This document shows, one piece after another, positions 1-9,952 of a stretch of DNA of 64,000 nt. The DNA is from Utricularia gibba (taxonomy: Eukaryota > Streptophyta > Magnoliopsida > Lamiales > Lentibulariaceae). A program made the position numbers and the translations under genes. The stretch covers positions 1,860,001-1,924,000 of the forward strand of contig NEEC01000011.1 of NCBI GenBank assembly GCA_002189035.1, written 5' to 3'. Numbering within the stretch: the stretch's first letter is position 1; each line of letters opens with the position of its first letter. The notes beneath the pieces are model-generated. The model ran no database searches, was not told the origin of the DNA, and saw only the letters and a program-made list of their open reading frames with translations.

Positions 1-589
1 ATAATAAGTGGAATCATACAGTGCAGAAGATGCTGGTCAAAAGGCACAATCATTTTCCAGAATAATTCCAAATCATATACTTCATAATATTAATTTAATT
101 GAATAAATACCACATTAATTTAAAGTTTTGTTTCGCCGCTTTTGTTTCTGAAAAAGGATACTTAAAAAGTTTTGTTATCACATACGAATGATTTTTACTT
201 TAAAAATAGAAAAAAATCTAAAAATATTTTAAAAAGTTGGAAAAAGTTAATTTCTATTTTATTATAATGTTTTATAAAAAATTACTTTTTGAGAAATGGA
301 ATCAAATAATAATTAAATTAGAAAAAGTCAATTTCCATTTGATCATATTTCTCAAAATCAAATTTCAAAAAGTTTTTAATAATAAAAAGAAATTTCATAT
401 TTTTTTATCTTTTTAAAAATAAAAAAATATTCTAAACAAAGTGCCAATATAGACATGAATGTAGGTCAACGGGCAAATTGTTTTTTTTTTCAATTAAAAA
501 AACAGTAGTTGACCATTTCTCAGAAGGGCCCACCCATGCAGCCCCAACCGGATCAGACCGGGTTTTGAATGCACTGCGTGACTCGGGAC
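1..589. other. AT-rich spacer downstream of the cyclin gene
   Basis: No coding exon is visible. The first 480 bases are AT-rich with many A and T runs. They include an inverted repeat (arms about 287-307 and 337-357) listed separately. Bases 480-589 probably hold the 3' UTR of the minus-strand cyclin. Confidence 0.6.
287..357. repeat. Short inverted repeat (hairpin)
   Basis: The arm TTTTGAGAAATGGAATCAAA at about 287-306 is matched by its near-complement at about 337-357, with about 30 bases between them. The RNA or DNA could fold into an imperfect stem of about 20 bp. It may be part of an old AT-rich MITE, but no target-site duplication was identified. Confidence 0.4.
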
Positions 590-3424
590 TTAGTTGTCAA
601 TGTTCATGAAGTATTGTTGAGGTATAGAGGGAGGGCAGTACTTCTTTGCCACAAATTTGTACTGTTCGAAACAAAAAAGAGACAGCAATCTGTTAGCTTG
701 GGTTATGAAACGGTGATTAAAGTATCAAAATGAGGTGCTTGCTGCTCACCTTATGCTGGCTGTACTTCTCCCTAACGGCGGGGAGAGAGGAGGTTTCGTT
801 GTTGCAGACCAGGCCGTGCAATGCCGAAACGCAGTCCAGCAAGTGATGAGGCTTATAGAGAGTGTAATGAGCCAGGGTGGGGCTCTGAAATGCATCAAGT
901 GTAAGAAGAAAGAATTGAGGGGAAATCAGTGTGGATGCATATGAACGTGCGTACCCATGGTCTCTTGGAAGGAAGAAGAATGAACTTGGCCAGGAAGATT
1001 GATGAGGCTGCTATTAATGATGGTGCAAATCGGAGCATGGTGTACTGCAACAGGGAAAGCTCGGCGATGTAGTTGGCCAGGCACTCCAGCAGCAACAGTG
1101 GAGTCTTCGATGTAGACGCAGCAGCCAGCTATATGGAAGGGAAAGAGCGTTTAGTGTCAACAAAGATGATGATATTAATTGTATGAAGTCAGGAGGATCC
1201 AATGTACCTCATCAACGTCTTGTGCGGCACGTATAAACCGCCTAAAAGAGAAAAGATTGATATGAATGAAGATCACATTTCACTAGTTTTTTTCTGTTAT
1301 TCAGGGAAACAGGACAAGGGACACTACCTCAAGAAGCATTTAGTAGTCGGGGCTGTCATTTCAAATTTGAGGTAGTTCAGAACACGGGACTCCATTTCCA
1401 AAACCTGATAAATTGACTGTTTTTTAAATCTGCTGTTCTTGCGCACTCAAACCATAGATAATTGTATGAGGGGAGAAAATCACCTCATCTTTGAAGTATG
1501 TATTATCTGTAATGTAGCAAAACTCCTCTACTTGTGGCGCACATATCTCTTCATATTTTCTGAAAGTTTACGCAAGTGAAAACTCTAGGATTCTGTTATC
1601 AGAGAACTACAAGTAGCCATTAAGAGTAACATTATTGAAGGAATCTTACGCTGCAATCATCATGCAAGCTACCCCAACCAATTGCAATCTTTGCCTATCC
1701 ATAGGATTTCCAGAGAGATAGCGATCGATGTAGTTCACTGTCAAATATAATGTGTCCGGAACCAATCTGTATTCCTCGGCTACCTGGTAACGACAGAATC
1801 AGTTCAAACACAGCAGCGAGATGAAAAAATAAAAACTTTTGTTGTGTTGGGTCATGAAATTTAAATATAGTAAAAAGTGTTTTAATGTTACTCAGATGGG
1901 ATAGGGATATATACATGGTATAGGGATATATTTAATTGATAAATTATAATTAGAATGAAAATATCTTTATTATTTTTTGATGTAAATTGATGAAAGAAGA
2001 TTGGAAGGTAAAAATATGAAATGAATCATTATTTTCCGCCGAATACCACACATTGAGAAGTATACTCACCTCCACAAGCCAGTCAACAAGGATTCCTCGC
2101 ATGCCGGCATTGATGTCCTTCTGGATCGTTTCCATGAAATTGGTAGCAGGACGTTTTTTAGCCTGAGGAACGTATGGAATGAAATCAATAAAACATGAAC
2201 AGGCACGACCCATTTGAAAACCAAGAGGAAAAAATTTACAACAATTTTCCAAAGGAAAAATTACCTCAGCTGCCCTCAGATGCTTGTAAATGTCACATGC
2301 AATGGTTGCACACAGTTGTGGATCGTCTAGGTTGTCGTCAACGCATAGAATCTGGTCGCCCGGTTCTCCTAATTCAAGTATGCATAAGCTTCCTGCATTC
2401 GTTGTAGAGATTACAAATGTAATGTCTTCCAAGTGCAAGATTTGAAAACTGAGTATCAAGGATATTATGGTAGAGATATAAAAAACAAGTAAAAAGTGCG
2501 ATATAGGTGATCAAAATTCAAGAAAACCTGCTGGAGTTCCCAACTTTTCTGAAATGGAAAGCATGCTAGACGTCTTCTTCTCTATTAAATCGACCGCCTC
2601 TATTTCATTACTGTCCATATATTCAACATCTGGGCTCCGTATTGAATCACAAATGGATGGGGACTCATCCATGGAACTGGAGGAAGATTCGGAATTATTT
2701 TGTGATACCTCCACATCGTGTGAAGTGGCTATAGCACCACTGCTGGAGATAACTGCATCACTTCTTTGAAGAGATGCAGCTCCAGGTATGACAGATATCG
2801 CATGTTTCCCAGCGCAACTAGAGGGCAGAACAGCTCCTAGTGCAGAGGGTCTTGCATTTGACGAAGTTGAAGGAACCTTCTTGATAGTCACGATGTTGCT
2901 AGAACATGGTGCCTGCAGATTTCAAACTAAGAAAATGGCAACGTTGACAAAATACAGGGTCCAGGTTGATAAAAGCAATATGCGCTGACACATTTACAGC
3001 CCGGGAACATGAAAAAATTATCCCACATGTAGCATAAGTCAGTGTGCCAACTTCGAACTCCCAGAGATGAGGCACATGGGAAAACCATTCTACAAGGTAT
3101 ACCTCAAACTATTCATCACCAGATCGCCGTTCAAAGCACGTCCCCAATTCAAACTCTAACATATTCATACTCCAGAAAATATAATCCCTAAACTCTTCAA
3201 GACATCTGAATAAGCGAAAACAGAGAACGATAAGTTCAACGTACGATTTTCGTTGATCCGGGTACGGGAACAGTCGCGGAAGGCCGCTGATTCGTAATAT
3301 TCGCCAGTGCCGGCCGTTTTTTCAGAGCTCCCGCCGGCACAGCCGCCTTGGAAAAATTCTCCGATGCCGAGGCATGACGCTTCGTCAAAGATGACGTAGT
3401 AGAGCGCCTACTGGCCATCGTCAC
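590..3424 (-). CDS. A-type cyclin
   Basis: This is a regulatory subunit of cyclin-dependent kinases, expected in the nucleus during S to G2/M. Minus-strand exons: 3245-3424, 2528-2912, 2265-2392, 2070-2162, 1650-1783, 1484-1559, 1328-1404, 1208-1241, 955-1104, 750-884, 590-661. Phases agree and give 487 residues. The N-terminus carries a perfect destruction box (RPALANITN, residues 37-45; RxxLxxIxN), followed by a Ser/Asp-rich linker. The cyclin box begins with [12 protein letters not shown], close to the A-type signature, and continues through KYEEICAP; a second cyclin fold contains [12 protein letters not shown]. The protein ends at the usual conserved CPPSIP stretch. Two Met codons (3424 and 3418) could start translation. 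The N-terminal sequence suggests group A1, less surely than the family. It diverges from RFC2. Confidence 0.93.
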
Positions 3425-3569
3425 TCAACAGATTCCAAAATCAGTTAAAAACACTATGAATTCAAGATCAGATCCGAAAATCCCAGAGAAGCATCAAGGA
3501 ACAAAAAATGAACTGAGAAAATGGGTCAAGTTTGGGTCAAAAAGGCGGAGAAAGGCAAGGTTTGCCACT

Positions 3570-3592
3570 GGGGGGGGGGGGGGGGGGGGGGG
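3570..3592. repeat. 23-base poly-G tract
   Basis: There are 23 consecutive G on the plus strand, so C on the cyclin strand, 146 bases upstream of the first cyclin ATG. Such a run can form a G-quadruplex and its length is prone to assembly error. Confidence 0.95.
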
Positions 3593-3668
3593 TATCCGTT
3601 GGCTCCATTTCAAAAGGAGGATTTGAAATGCGTGGACTCTCAGCCGTTGGATCATGCTATCCGTTAAG
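3593..3668 (-). promoter_or_regulatory. Cluster of MSA-like (M-phase-specific activator) elements
   Basis: Three AACGG cores lie on the cyclin strand (plus-strand CCGTT at 3596-3600, 3644-3648 and 3661-3665), about 170-240 bases upstream of the ATG. The middle one reads TCCAACGGCTG and matches the MSA consensus YCYAACGGYYA at 10 of 11 positions; the others match less well. MSA elements bind three-repeat MYB proteins and drive G2/M expression of plant cyclins, so the cluster fits the gene. The function is inferred from the motif and its position. Confidence 0.5.
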
Positions 3669-4034
3669 TCGTAGGGAGCATGCCGTGGTCCCCACCAGAC
3701 GAAGCGGGACCCCCAACCGGCTGGGCTTAACGAAAAATGGAGTAATTTGAATTCGAATTTGAAGTGCACCCCACCGGACAGCGAGAACACACACGTGGCA
3801 GGATGACGTATGCGAACAAAGTCATTAAACGTGCAGGTGGACACATTCAATTCATGGCTCATGCTTGATGACGCGTGCATATTAAGAATAACAAGCAAAA
3901 TTCTCATTCAAATTTCCTCAATTTGGTATAATATAATATTAACATATATATATTTACCATAAATAGATGTATTTTGAATATCGACCCAAAGAGTATAACC
4001 CTAATCCCTAAGCCCAAGCTCTATGGCCCCCACC

Positions 4035-4685
4035 TAGAGTTCATCGCGAGTCCGACTCGACTGGTCACGGGTCGAACCCATCGGGTAAAAAATGAAATGT
4101 CTGACTCGGTGGGTACGGGTTGATAGGTTGTACAGGCTGACTCGTTTAGGGTCACGGGTTGACATCGCAATGACATGTTTGTGATGCTTGAAGAATATTA
4201 AAGCCATTGTCTTGTAGGCACTGTAATTGTATGTTTGCGATGCCTGGAGAATATTGAAACCAGTGTCTTTCAGATACTACAATTGCATGTTTGAGATGAC
4301 TGAAAAACATTGAAACAATATATTCCAGGCACTATAATTGTATGTTTGCGATGCCTAAATAACATTGAAGTCAATGTTTTCTAGGTACTACAATTGTATG
4401 TTTGCAGTGCTTGGAGAACATTTAAACCAATGTTTTCCAAACACTACAATTGTATGTTTACGGTGTCTGAAAAATATTGAAATTAATATATTCTAGTCAC
4501 TGCAATAACATATTTACGATGTCTAAAGAATATTGAAGTTAGTGTTTTATAAGTCCATTTTGATTGACCCGCAAGGTCGACCCGTACTCGTGTGCAACCG
4601 ACTCGTCCCGTACCCGTTTTCGACGATTAGGTAACGGGTCAGACCTCTCACGAGTCAACCCGTGGGATATACGTGCCCAACTCTA
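4035..4685. mobile_element. Non-autonomous hAT-like element, 651 bp
   Basis: The element is flanked by a perfect 8-bp direct repeat CCCCCACC (4027-4034 and 4686-4693), the target-site size of hAT transposons. Both ends begin TAGAGTT when read inward, and the right end continues TAGAGTTGGGCACG, like many plant hAT termini. Subterminal stretches on both sides are full of CGGGT, GGGTCG and GACTCG motifs in both orientations, typical of hAT transposase-binding regions. The middle is a 56-bp tandem repeat. There is no coding capacity. Terminal repeat identity beyond 7 bp is poor, so the copy is old or degraded. Confidence 0.72.
4175..4560. repeat. 56-bp minisatellite, about 7 copies
   Basis: The phrase ATGTTTGCGATGCCTGG and its variants recur at 4175, 4231, 4287, 4342, 4398, 4454 and 4510 (ATATTTACGATG in the last). 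The spacing is 56, 56, 55, 56, 56 and 56 bases. Each unit also contains a GAATATTGAAACCA-like and a CACTACAATTGT-like block. The array forms the core of the hAT-like element. Confidence 0.88.
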
Positions 4686-4896
4686 CCCCCACCTGACGTA
4701 ATGAAGTCCAATCCATTGGTTTGATATATTTATTATATTATAGAAAAAAGAGTAAAATATGACATGTTTCAAACTTTTTAAATTAATCGAAATTTGTGGC
4801 CCTAATTGTGGGGACTCAATTTTAAATTTTGGGCAAAGTAGGGATTCATTTTCTAATAACAAAAACTTGTGTAGTGATTTCCAATAAAATTTGAAA

Positions 4897-4904
4897 GCGG
4901 GAAT
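4897..4904 (-). promoter_or_regulatory. E2F-like site upstream of RFC2
   Basis: GCGGGAAT on the plus strand reads ATTCCCGC on the other strand and fits the E2F consensus WTTSSCSS. It ends 45 bases before the RFC2 ATG. E2F control of replication genes is well known in plants, so the site is plausible, but an 8-bp degenerate motif can occur by chance. Confidence 0.45.
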
Positions 4905-4948
4905 ATTAGCCCTATTTTGCAATTGCAACCTCCGTTGTCGTCGTGGAG

Positions 4949-7582
4949 ATGGCGCCATTGTTGCAGAGCTCTCAGCCATGGGTGGAGAAATAGTAAGCTG
5001 AACTATTACTGTTCTTATTCCCTCGGAAAACACGGTTGCACTTTTTTTCTTCTTTCGAATTTTGCGTGTTCATCTCATTATTTTGGTGCTGGCAGCCGAC
5101 CGAAGCAAGTAAAGGACGTTGCTCACCAAGAGGAGGTTGTTCGGGTGCTGACGAACACTTTGGAGACATCAAATGTAGGAACTACGTTTCTTCCGTATGC
5201 TCTTTTTCCTAGGTCTATGCATCTGAATCCCGTATCTTTTTTTCTATATGCTTTTTTAATCGAAGTACGTCAACAGTGCCCCCATATGCTATTTTATGGG
5301 CCTCCGGGCACTGGGAAAACAACTACAGCGCTCGCAATAGCTCACCAACTGTTTGGGTAATTCATTTTTTCGCTGCATTTGCATATGGGATTTCCTTTGT
5401 GTCCCCGAGATGAGAGATTGCGTTTTTCTCATTTACTAGGCCCGAATTATATAAATCTAGAGTACTTGAGTTGAATGCGAGTGATGATCGCGGGATCAAC
5501 GTTGTCCGGACAAAAATTAAGAACTTTGCTGCTGTTTCCGTTGGCTCTGCCCGCTATGGGTATACCTTGGTTTTCTTATCTGAGCATTCATTCAACATCA
5601 TTGTTGATGTTTTTGGAATCATCGTATGCTGCTCTTCCTCCTTTTAGTGGTTATCCGTGCCCTCCTTATAAGATCATAATACTTGATGAGGCAGATTCAA
5701 TGACTGAAGATGCTCAGGCATGTTCCCTGGTCCTGAAGCTTTCTATTTAGCTTCATTATGTATGATTGTGGAAGTTTATGTTTTAACTTTTGCAGAATGC
5801 TTTGAGACGTACAATGGAGACATACACCAAAGTCACACGGTTCTTTTTCATTTGTAACTATATCAGCAGGTTGGACTGAGCTGCTATCTCACTCTTACTG
5901 TACGCTTCGTTTTCGTTCCTCCATACATATCATTGCATTGCCATTATTTGGTCATGTTGTTTTATATCATAAATTGATTCAAAAATTTTGATCTTTTTCA
6001 AGCTTTGCACATTTCCTTAGTTTCATCTTCTTTCCTGCGGATTTCATGACTATTCTGTATGGTCCAGAATTATTGAGCCTCTTGCGTCTAGATGTGCAAA
6101 GTTCAGATTCAAGCCACTAACTGAAGAAATTATGAGCGACCGTATACAGTATATCTGCAATGAGGAATCTCTTAACTTAGATGCAGAGGTATAGACTACC
6201 ATGGTGAACTTTTATGCGTTTTGGTAATAGTCCCATTCTATGCTAGCTTAGACACAATCTTCTATGTTGTTTCAGGCCCTTTCAACCTTAAGTTCCATTT
6301 CTCAAGGTGATTTGCGCCGGGCTATAACTTATCTGCAGGTAAGATTTATCTGTTACTCTATTTGTCTCGGTTAGCATTCACACAAATACATCAGTAGCAG
6401 CTGACTTATAAGATAAAAGAAACTGTGGCATAAGGCCTCTGCTGTATTTCTGTTACTTTAAAATACACCAAAAGACGTGTCCAAATGTGTTTGTTGACAT
6501 TGCATTTAAACATTGTTCCATGGGATGATTTTCAACTTGTTTCAGGGTGCTGCTCGCCTGTATGGGTCTTCAATTTCATCCAAGAATCTAATTAGTGTGT
6601 CTGGAGTAAGTTCTATGCTGATTAGTATCCAGCGAAGGCATATTTTTTACAGTTTATTGCCTCTTTGGTATCGTTTATATGCTCTTTTTTCCTATACGAA
6701 GTTGAAATGCTAAAAACCATGTTATCATGCTCAGGTGATTCCCGAAGATGTTGTGCTTACCCTGTTTCAGGCTTGCAAAAGTGGTGATTTCGACATGGCA
6801 GACAAGGAAGTTCAAAATATAGTTGCTGAAGGATATCCTGCTTCCCAGATGCTTTTACAGGTTCATTTATGGTGTTGATTTTCTGATTTTTTTTTCATGT
6901 TTGATTCTGATAATTCTTGGATCACTTCTCAGCTGTATGATCTAATCATTGAGTCAGATGATCTGTTGGACGAACAGAAGGCAATAGTATTCAAAAAATT
7001 TGGTGAGGCTGATAAGGTGAGGCTTTTGGTTTGAGCAGTGCTTTTGCATGACGAATGTTTTTTTTTTTTTCTGGTGCGATTTCATAATCATGTTTGCTTT
7101 TAATGAATCAGGAATAGAAAAGCTCTTACGAATTGATTAATGAAGGCTCTTCCTGTGTGTAGCATTTTTTTTGTTTTTTGGGTGAAGTTTTGGATTATTG
7201 GTACCTTGAACTTGGATCAAAAAAACCTCAGAACTGCACAGGATACACGACCTTTAGGTTCGGAGCTTTCTTCATCATGATAGACCAGATAGTTTAATAT
7301 TTTAACATGCATGTTTGAGCGCGTTCTACTCTTCCAGTGTGTAGCATCTCAAAACATGCATGTTAAACTGTTCTTAAATGTGATGAATGCTAAGTGCTGA
7401 TTGTTTGTTTAATGCACTGTTAGTTTTTTCGCGTGATGAGACTTCAGCTGTGTTTTTTTTTTCCTTGGTGTAATAAGCCTTTTCTCCATCGGCAGTGTCT
7501 CACAGAGGGAGCTGATGAGTACCTCCAACTGTTGGACGTAGCTGGGGCAACGATGCGCGCCATTTGCAACATGCCAGTATAA
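4949..7582 (+). CDS. RFC2: Replication factor C subunit 2 (clamp loader)
   Basis: This is a small subunit of the nuclear clamp loader, which uses ATP to place PCNA on primed DNA. Exons: 4949-4992, 5096-5174, 5277-5356, 5440-5559, 5648-5717, 5796-5869, 6068-6188, 6276-6338, 6546-6605, 6735-6860, 6933-7016, 7496-7582 (335 residues). Seen: start [20 protein letters not shown] box III/Walker A GPPGTGKT (49-56), the DEAD-type Walker B IIILDEAD (117-124), and the SRC motif (163-165) of the arginine-finger region, followed by the RFC C-terminal oligomerisation domain. Length and order match plant RFC2 (RFC4 type of animals). The fifth intron begins with GC, not GT. It runs divergently from the cyclin, with an E2F-like site just upstream. 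Confidence 0.96.
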
Positions 7583-7793
7583 CACTCCTCCAGGAATTGA
7601 TAAGCCGGCCAGGTCCTCTTCCCCTTCCTTTCCCTATATTTCATAGCCTACGTTGCTGCCAATTGTCGCATCCTGAAAAGTTTTTGTGGAGCATATGTTG
7701 CTCTAGGAATGAAATTCCAATAGGAACATGAGAACTCTACCTCCTAAAACAACTTGTTTACTGTGTTACCATCATGATCTATCAAATTACCAT

Positions 7794-8070
7794 AGAATTC
7801 ATTGAATCATTGTTTGAAACCCATTGGGTTATCCTCAGAACTTGTTAAACTATCGTTTGGATTTTTGTTTGAATTTTTTAGATTATCATCTTCATGAAAA
7901 TCCATGGAATCATTATTGAAACTCGCTGGAACTCACCTAAACCCATTTAGGCCATTGTGAGAATTCATGGAACTATTCTTATAATCTTTTGGATCATCAA
8001 CTAAATTTATCAGACTGCACTTAGGATCCATTATTGAAACCCGCATGAGATCCTCGTCGGAATCCATGAA
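7794..8070. repeat. Degenerate minisatellite-like stretch
   Basis: Variants of the phrase (G)AATCATTATTGAAACCC recur at about 7800, 7905, 7965 and 8028, each followed by a YGRGATC- or TGGRATC-like block. Spacing is irregular (about 60-105), so this is a decayed array or chance similarity in AT-rich DNA. Confidence 0.35.
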
Positions 8071-9898
8071 TCCATCTTTAGCTCGCGGTCAAAACTTAAG
8101 GTACGGTGCATGCACATTTATCTGTGTGTTGACCTTTACCTATTCATATTGTTGTGAATCATAATTCGGGTCACCATGCCTAGGGTGGCTTGTCCTTTTC
8201 TACTTGATGGTCTACTCGTTCCTTGGTCAATGATCTGTATGAAAGAATTGGTTTTTAGTCTTGTGCCTGTGTGTTTTTCATGGTATCCATGGTGGTCCAT
8301 CCAGGATCAACATCGACGTACCATTGACGATATGCTAACATAGGTCTATAGATGTATATTTTTAGGGTCATCGACCCTCATATTCATTGCCCCTTATAAA
8401 ACTAAGATTATGTTTCTTTTCAAAAGCATTTTTTGAGAAGCGTTTCTAATGAAATTGAAGTGTAAGATTTCTGTTCCTTTTATCTTAGAATGTGCTTGTG
8501 TTTAGAATTCCTTTTAGAAGTATAATCCAGATCCAGATTCAACGTCTTGAATCAATTAGGTCTCAACTCCCATTGAGAAATCAAATATGGATCTGCATGC
8601 ATACCATCCACAACACTACACACAACTGATCATTGATCAGTTTAGACCTTCATTACATGAGTCCCCATATAGAAATTGGGCGTGCCTTGAATCTTTGAAG
8701 AGAGCTCTTCATTTGATCCTACATTTACATGAGAGTGTTCTGAATTTAGAACCCTAATTACAACTATATGTCTTGATTGTGTACCCAATGGACTTAGAAC
8801 ATGTTTAACCCTTCCAAAACTTGAACTTTCAAACCCTAACACTCTAGTTAAACAAAAATTGACCGCCCTATTTGAGATCATTGATTTTTCCAATTATGGT
8901 GTGGGAAATATGCGAACCTACTACTACGATGTAGGTTTTTTATTTCTTCTTTTTAACACCTATATTGACATTAATCAGTGAGTTGTTGTTATTTAGAAAA
9001 AAATACTTTTGTTTCTCATGTGTCGCCTAATTTTTATTATTTTTACAATTTTAAAACTGCAAACGGGATTTCTGATTTCTATTTCTAGATTGTGAGGGTA
9101 TATTTTACGCATATTTTCAAAATATTTTTTTTTTAGAAAATGAGAATGAAAAGTAAGAATGAACAAAATGGTTCATTTTACATTTAACATTTTTTTAAAA
9201 TGAGAATTTTATATTATGGGATTAGTTACAGTTTAGTTAATCATTGATTAGTGACGCTTGGCATTTACTGTTGTACGCATTCTTCCCTTTCCCTTCCCTG
9301 TGTACCTTTGTACAGATTCAATGAAAGTACACAGCAGACTGCACGGCTCTCCCATCCAGGGGGCCCCGACTCTTTCTCCAGCCTCCTGAACATCCATTTC
9401 GAGGGGATGACGACGACCCTCCTCTTAAACAAAACAATGGTTCCTTCCATTTTCCAGGGCCTGTGTTAGGAGAATGGCTGACGACTCTTTGGGGCATGGC
9501 TTGCTGTTTTCACACAAGTCTGCGCCTGATATATCTCGTATCTGATCTGATCCTTGTACGGTAGATCGACGGCCGGGTCCCCTTTACCAGCTCCGGGCAA
9601 TAAATGGATGATGCATTTGGTGATCTTGCGTACTTTTTTCTACTTGCAAAGGAATCCTGGACCAATCAAGCCAGCCGGCACGTAGCACTGTGCAGGTGTA
9701 GGGTTGAGGAAAGCGTTTTTTGTGCTACAAAATCATCTCTGGGATTTGGGAAAACGTGAATTGTAGAGGTTTGACTTCAGGGAAGAGTTCTTCTTCTAGA
9801 CTGTACGAAAGTTTTACTTTATTTGCATGGGGAGGAAAGAAAAGTTGGGGGTAGGTTTCCCTTCCATGCGGCTTACTTGGACATAGCCATTCACTCCA

Positions 9899-9906
9899 CT
9901 ATAAAT
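9899..9906 (+). promoter_or_regulatory. TATA box of the NRAMP gene
   Basis: CTATAAATA lies about 50 bases before the ATG at 9953, which would place transcription start near 9930 with a very short leader. This is inference from motif and spacing. Confidence 0.5.
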
Positions 9907-9952
9907 AAATGCACACACCACCAGATCTTGCACGCACGCCCACTCGGAAGCC

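Larger units (their letters stand above)
3425..4034. other. Cyclin upstream region
   Basis: This is the promoter side of the cyclin and the left half of the spacer shared with RFC2. It holds a 23-base G tract (3570-3592), three AACGG cores on the cyclin strand (3593-3668) and a G-box CACGTG at 3792-3797. Open frames across the G tract are glycine or proline runs caused by the homopolymer and are not genes. Confidence 0.6.
7583..9952. other. Spacer between RFC2 and the NRAMP gene
   Basis: No supported gene. The first bases are the RFC2 3' UTR. Bases 7790-8070 hold irregular repeats of a GGAATCATTATTGAAAC-like phrase, a degenerate minisatellite. Bases 8400-9240 are AT-rich with only short chance frames. 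The last 450 bases are the NRAMP promoter, with a TATA box at 9899-9906. Confidence 0.55.

Noticed and set aside
3532-3907. Glycine- or proline-rich frames around 3570
   Set aside because: They are produced by the 23-base G tract, whose length may itself be uncertain.
4175-4560. CRISPR-like regular repeat
   Set aside because: Units are contiguous 56-bp tandem copies without unique spacers, in a plant genome, inside a transposon-like element.
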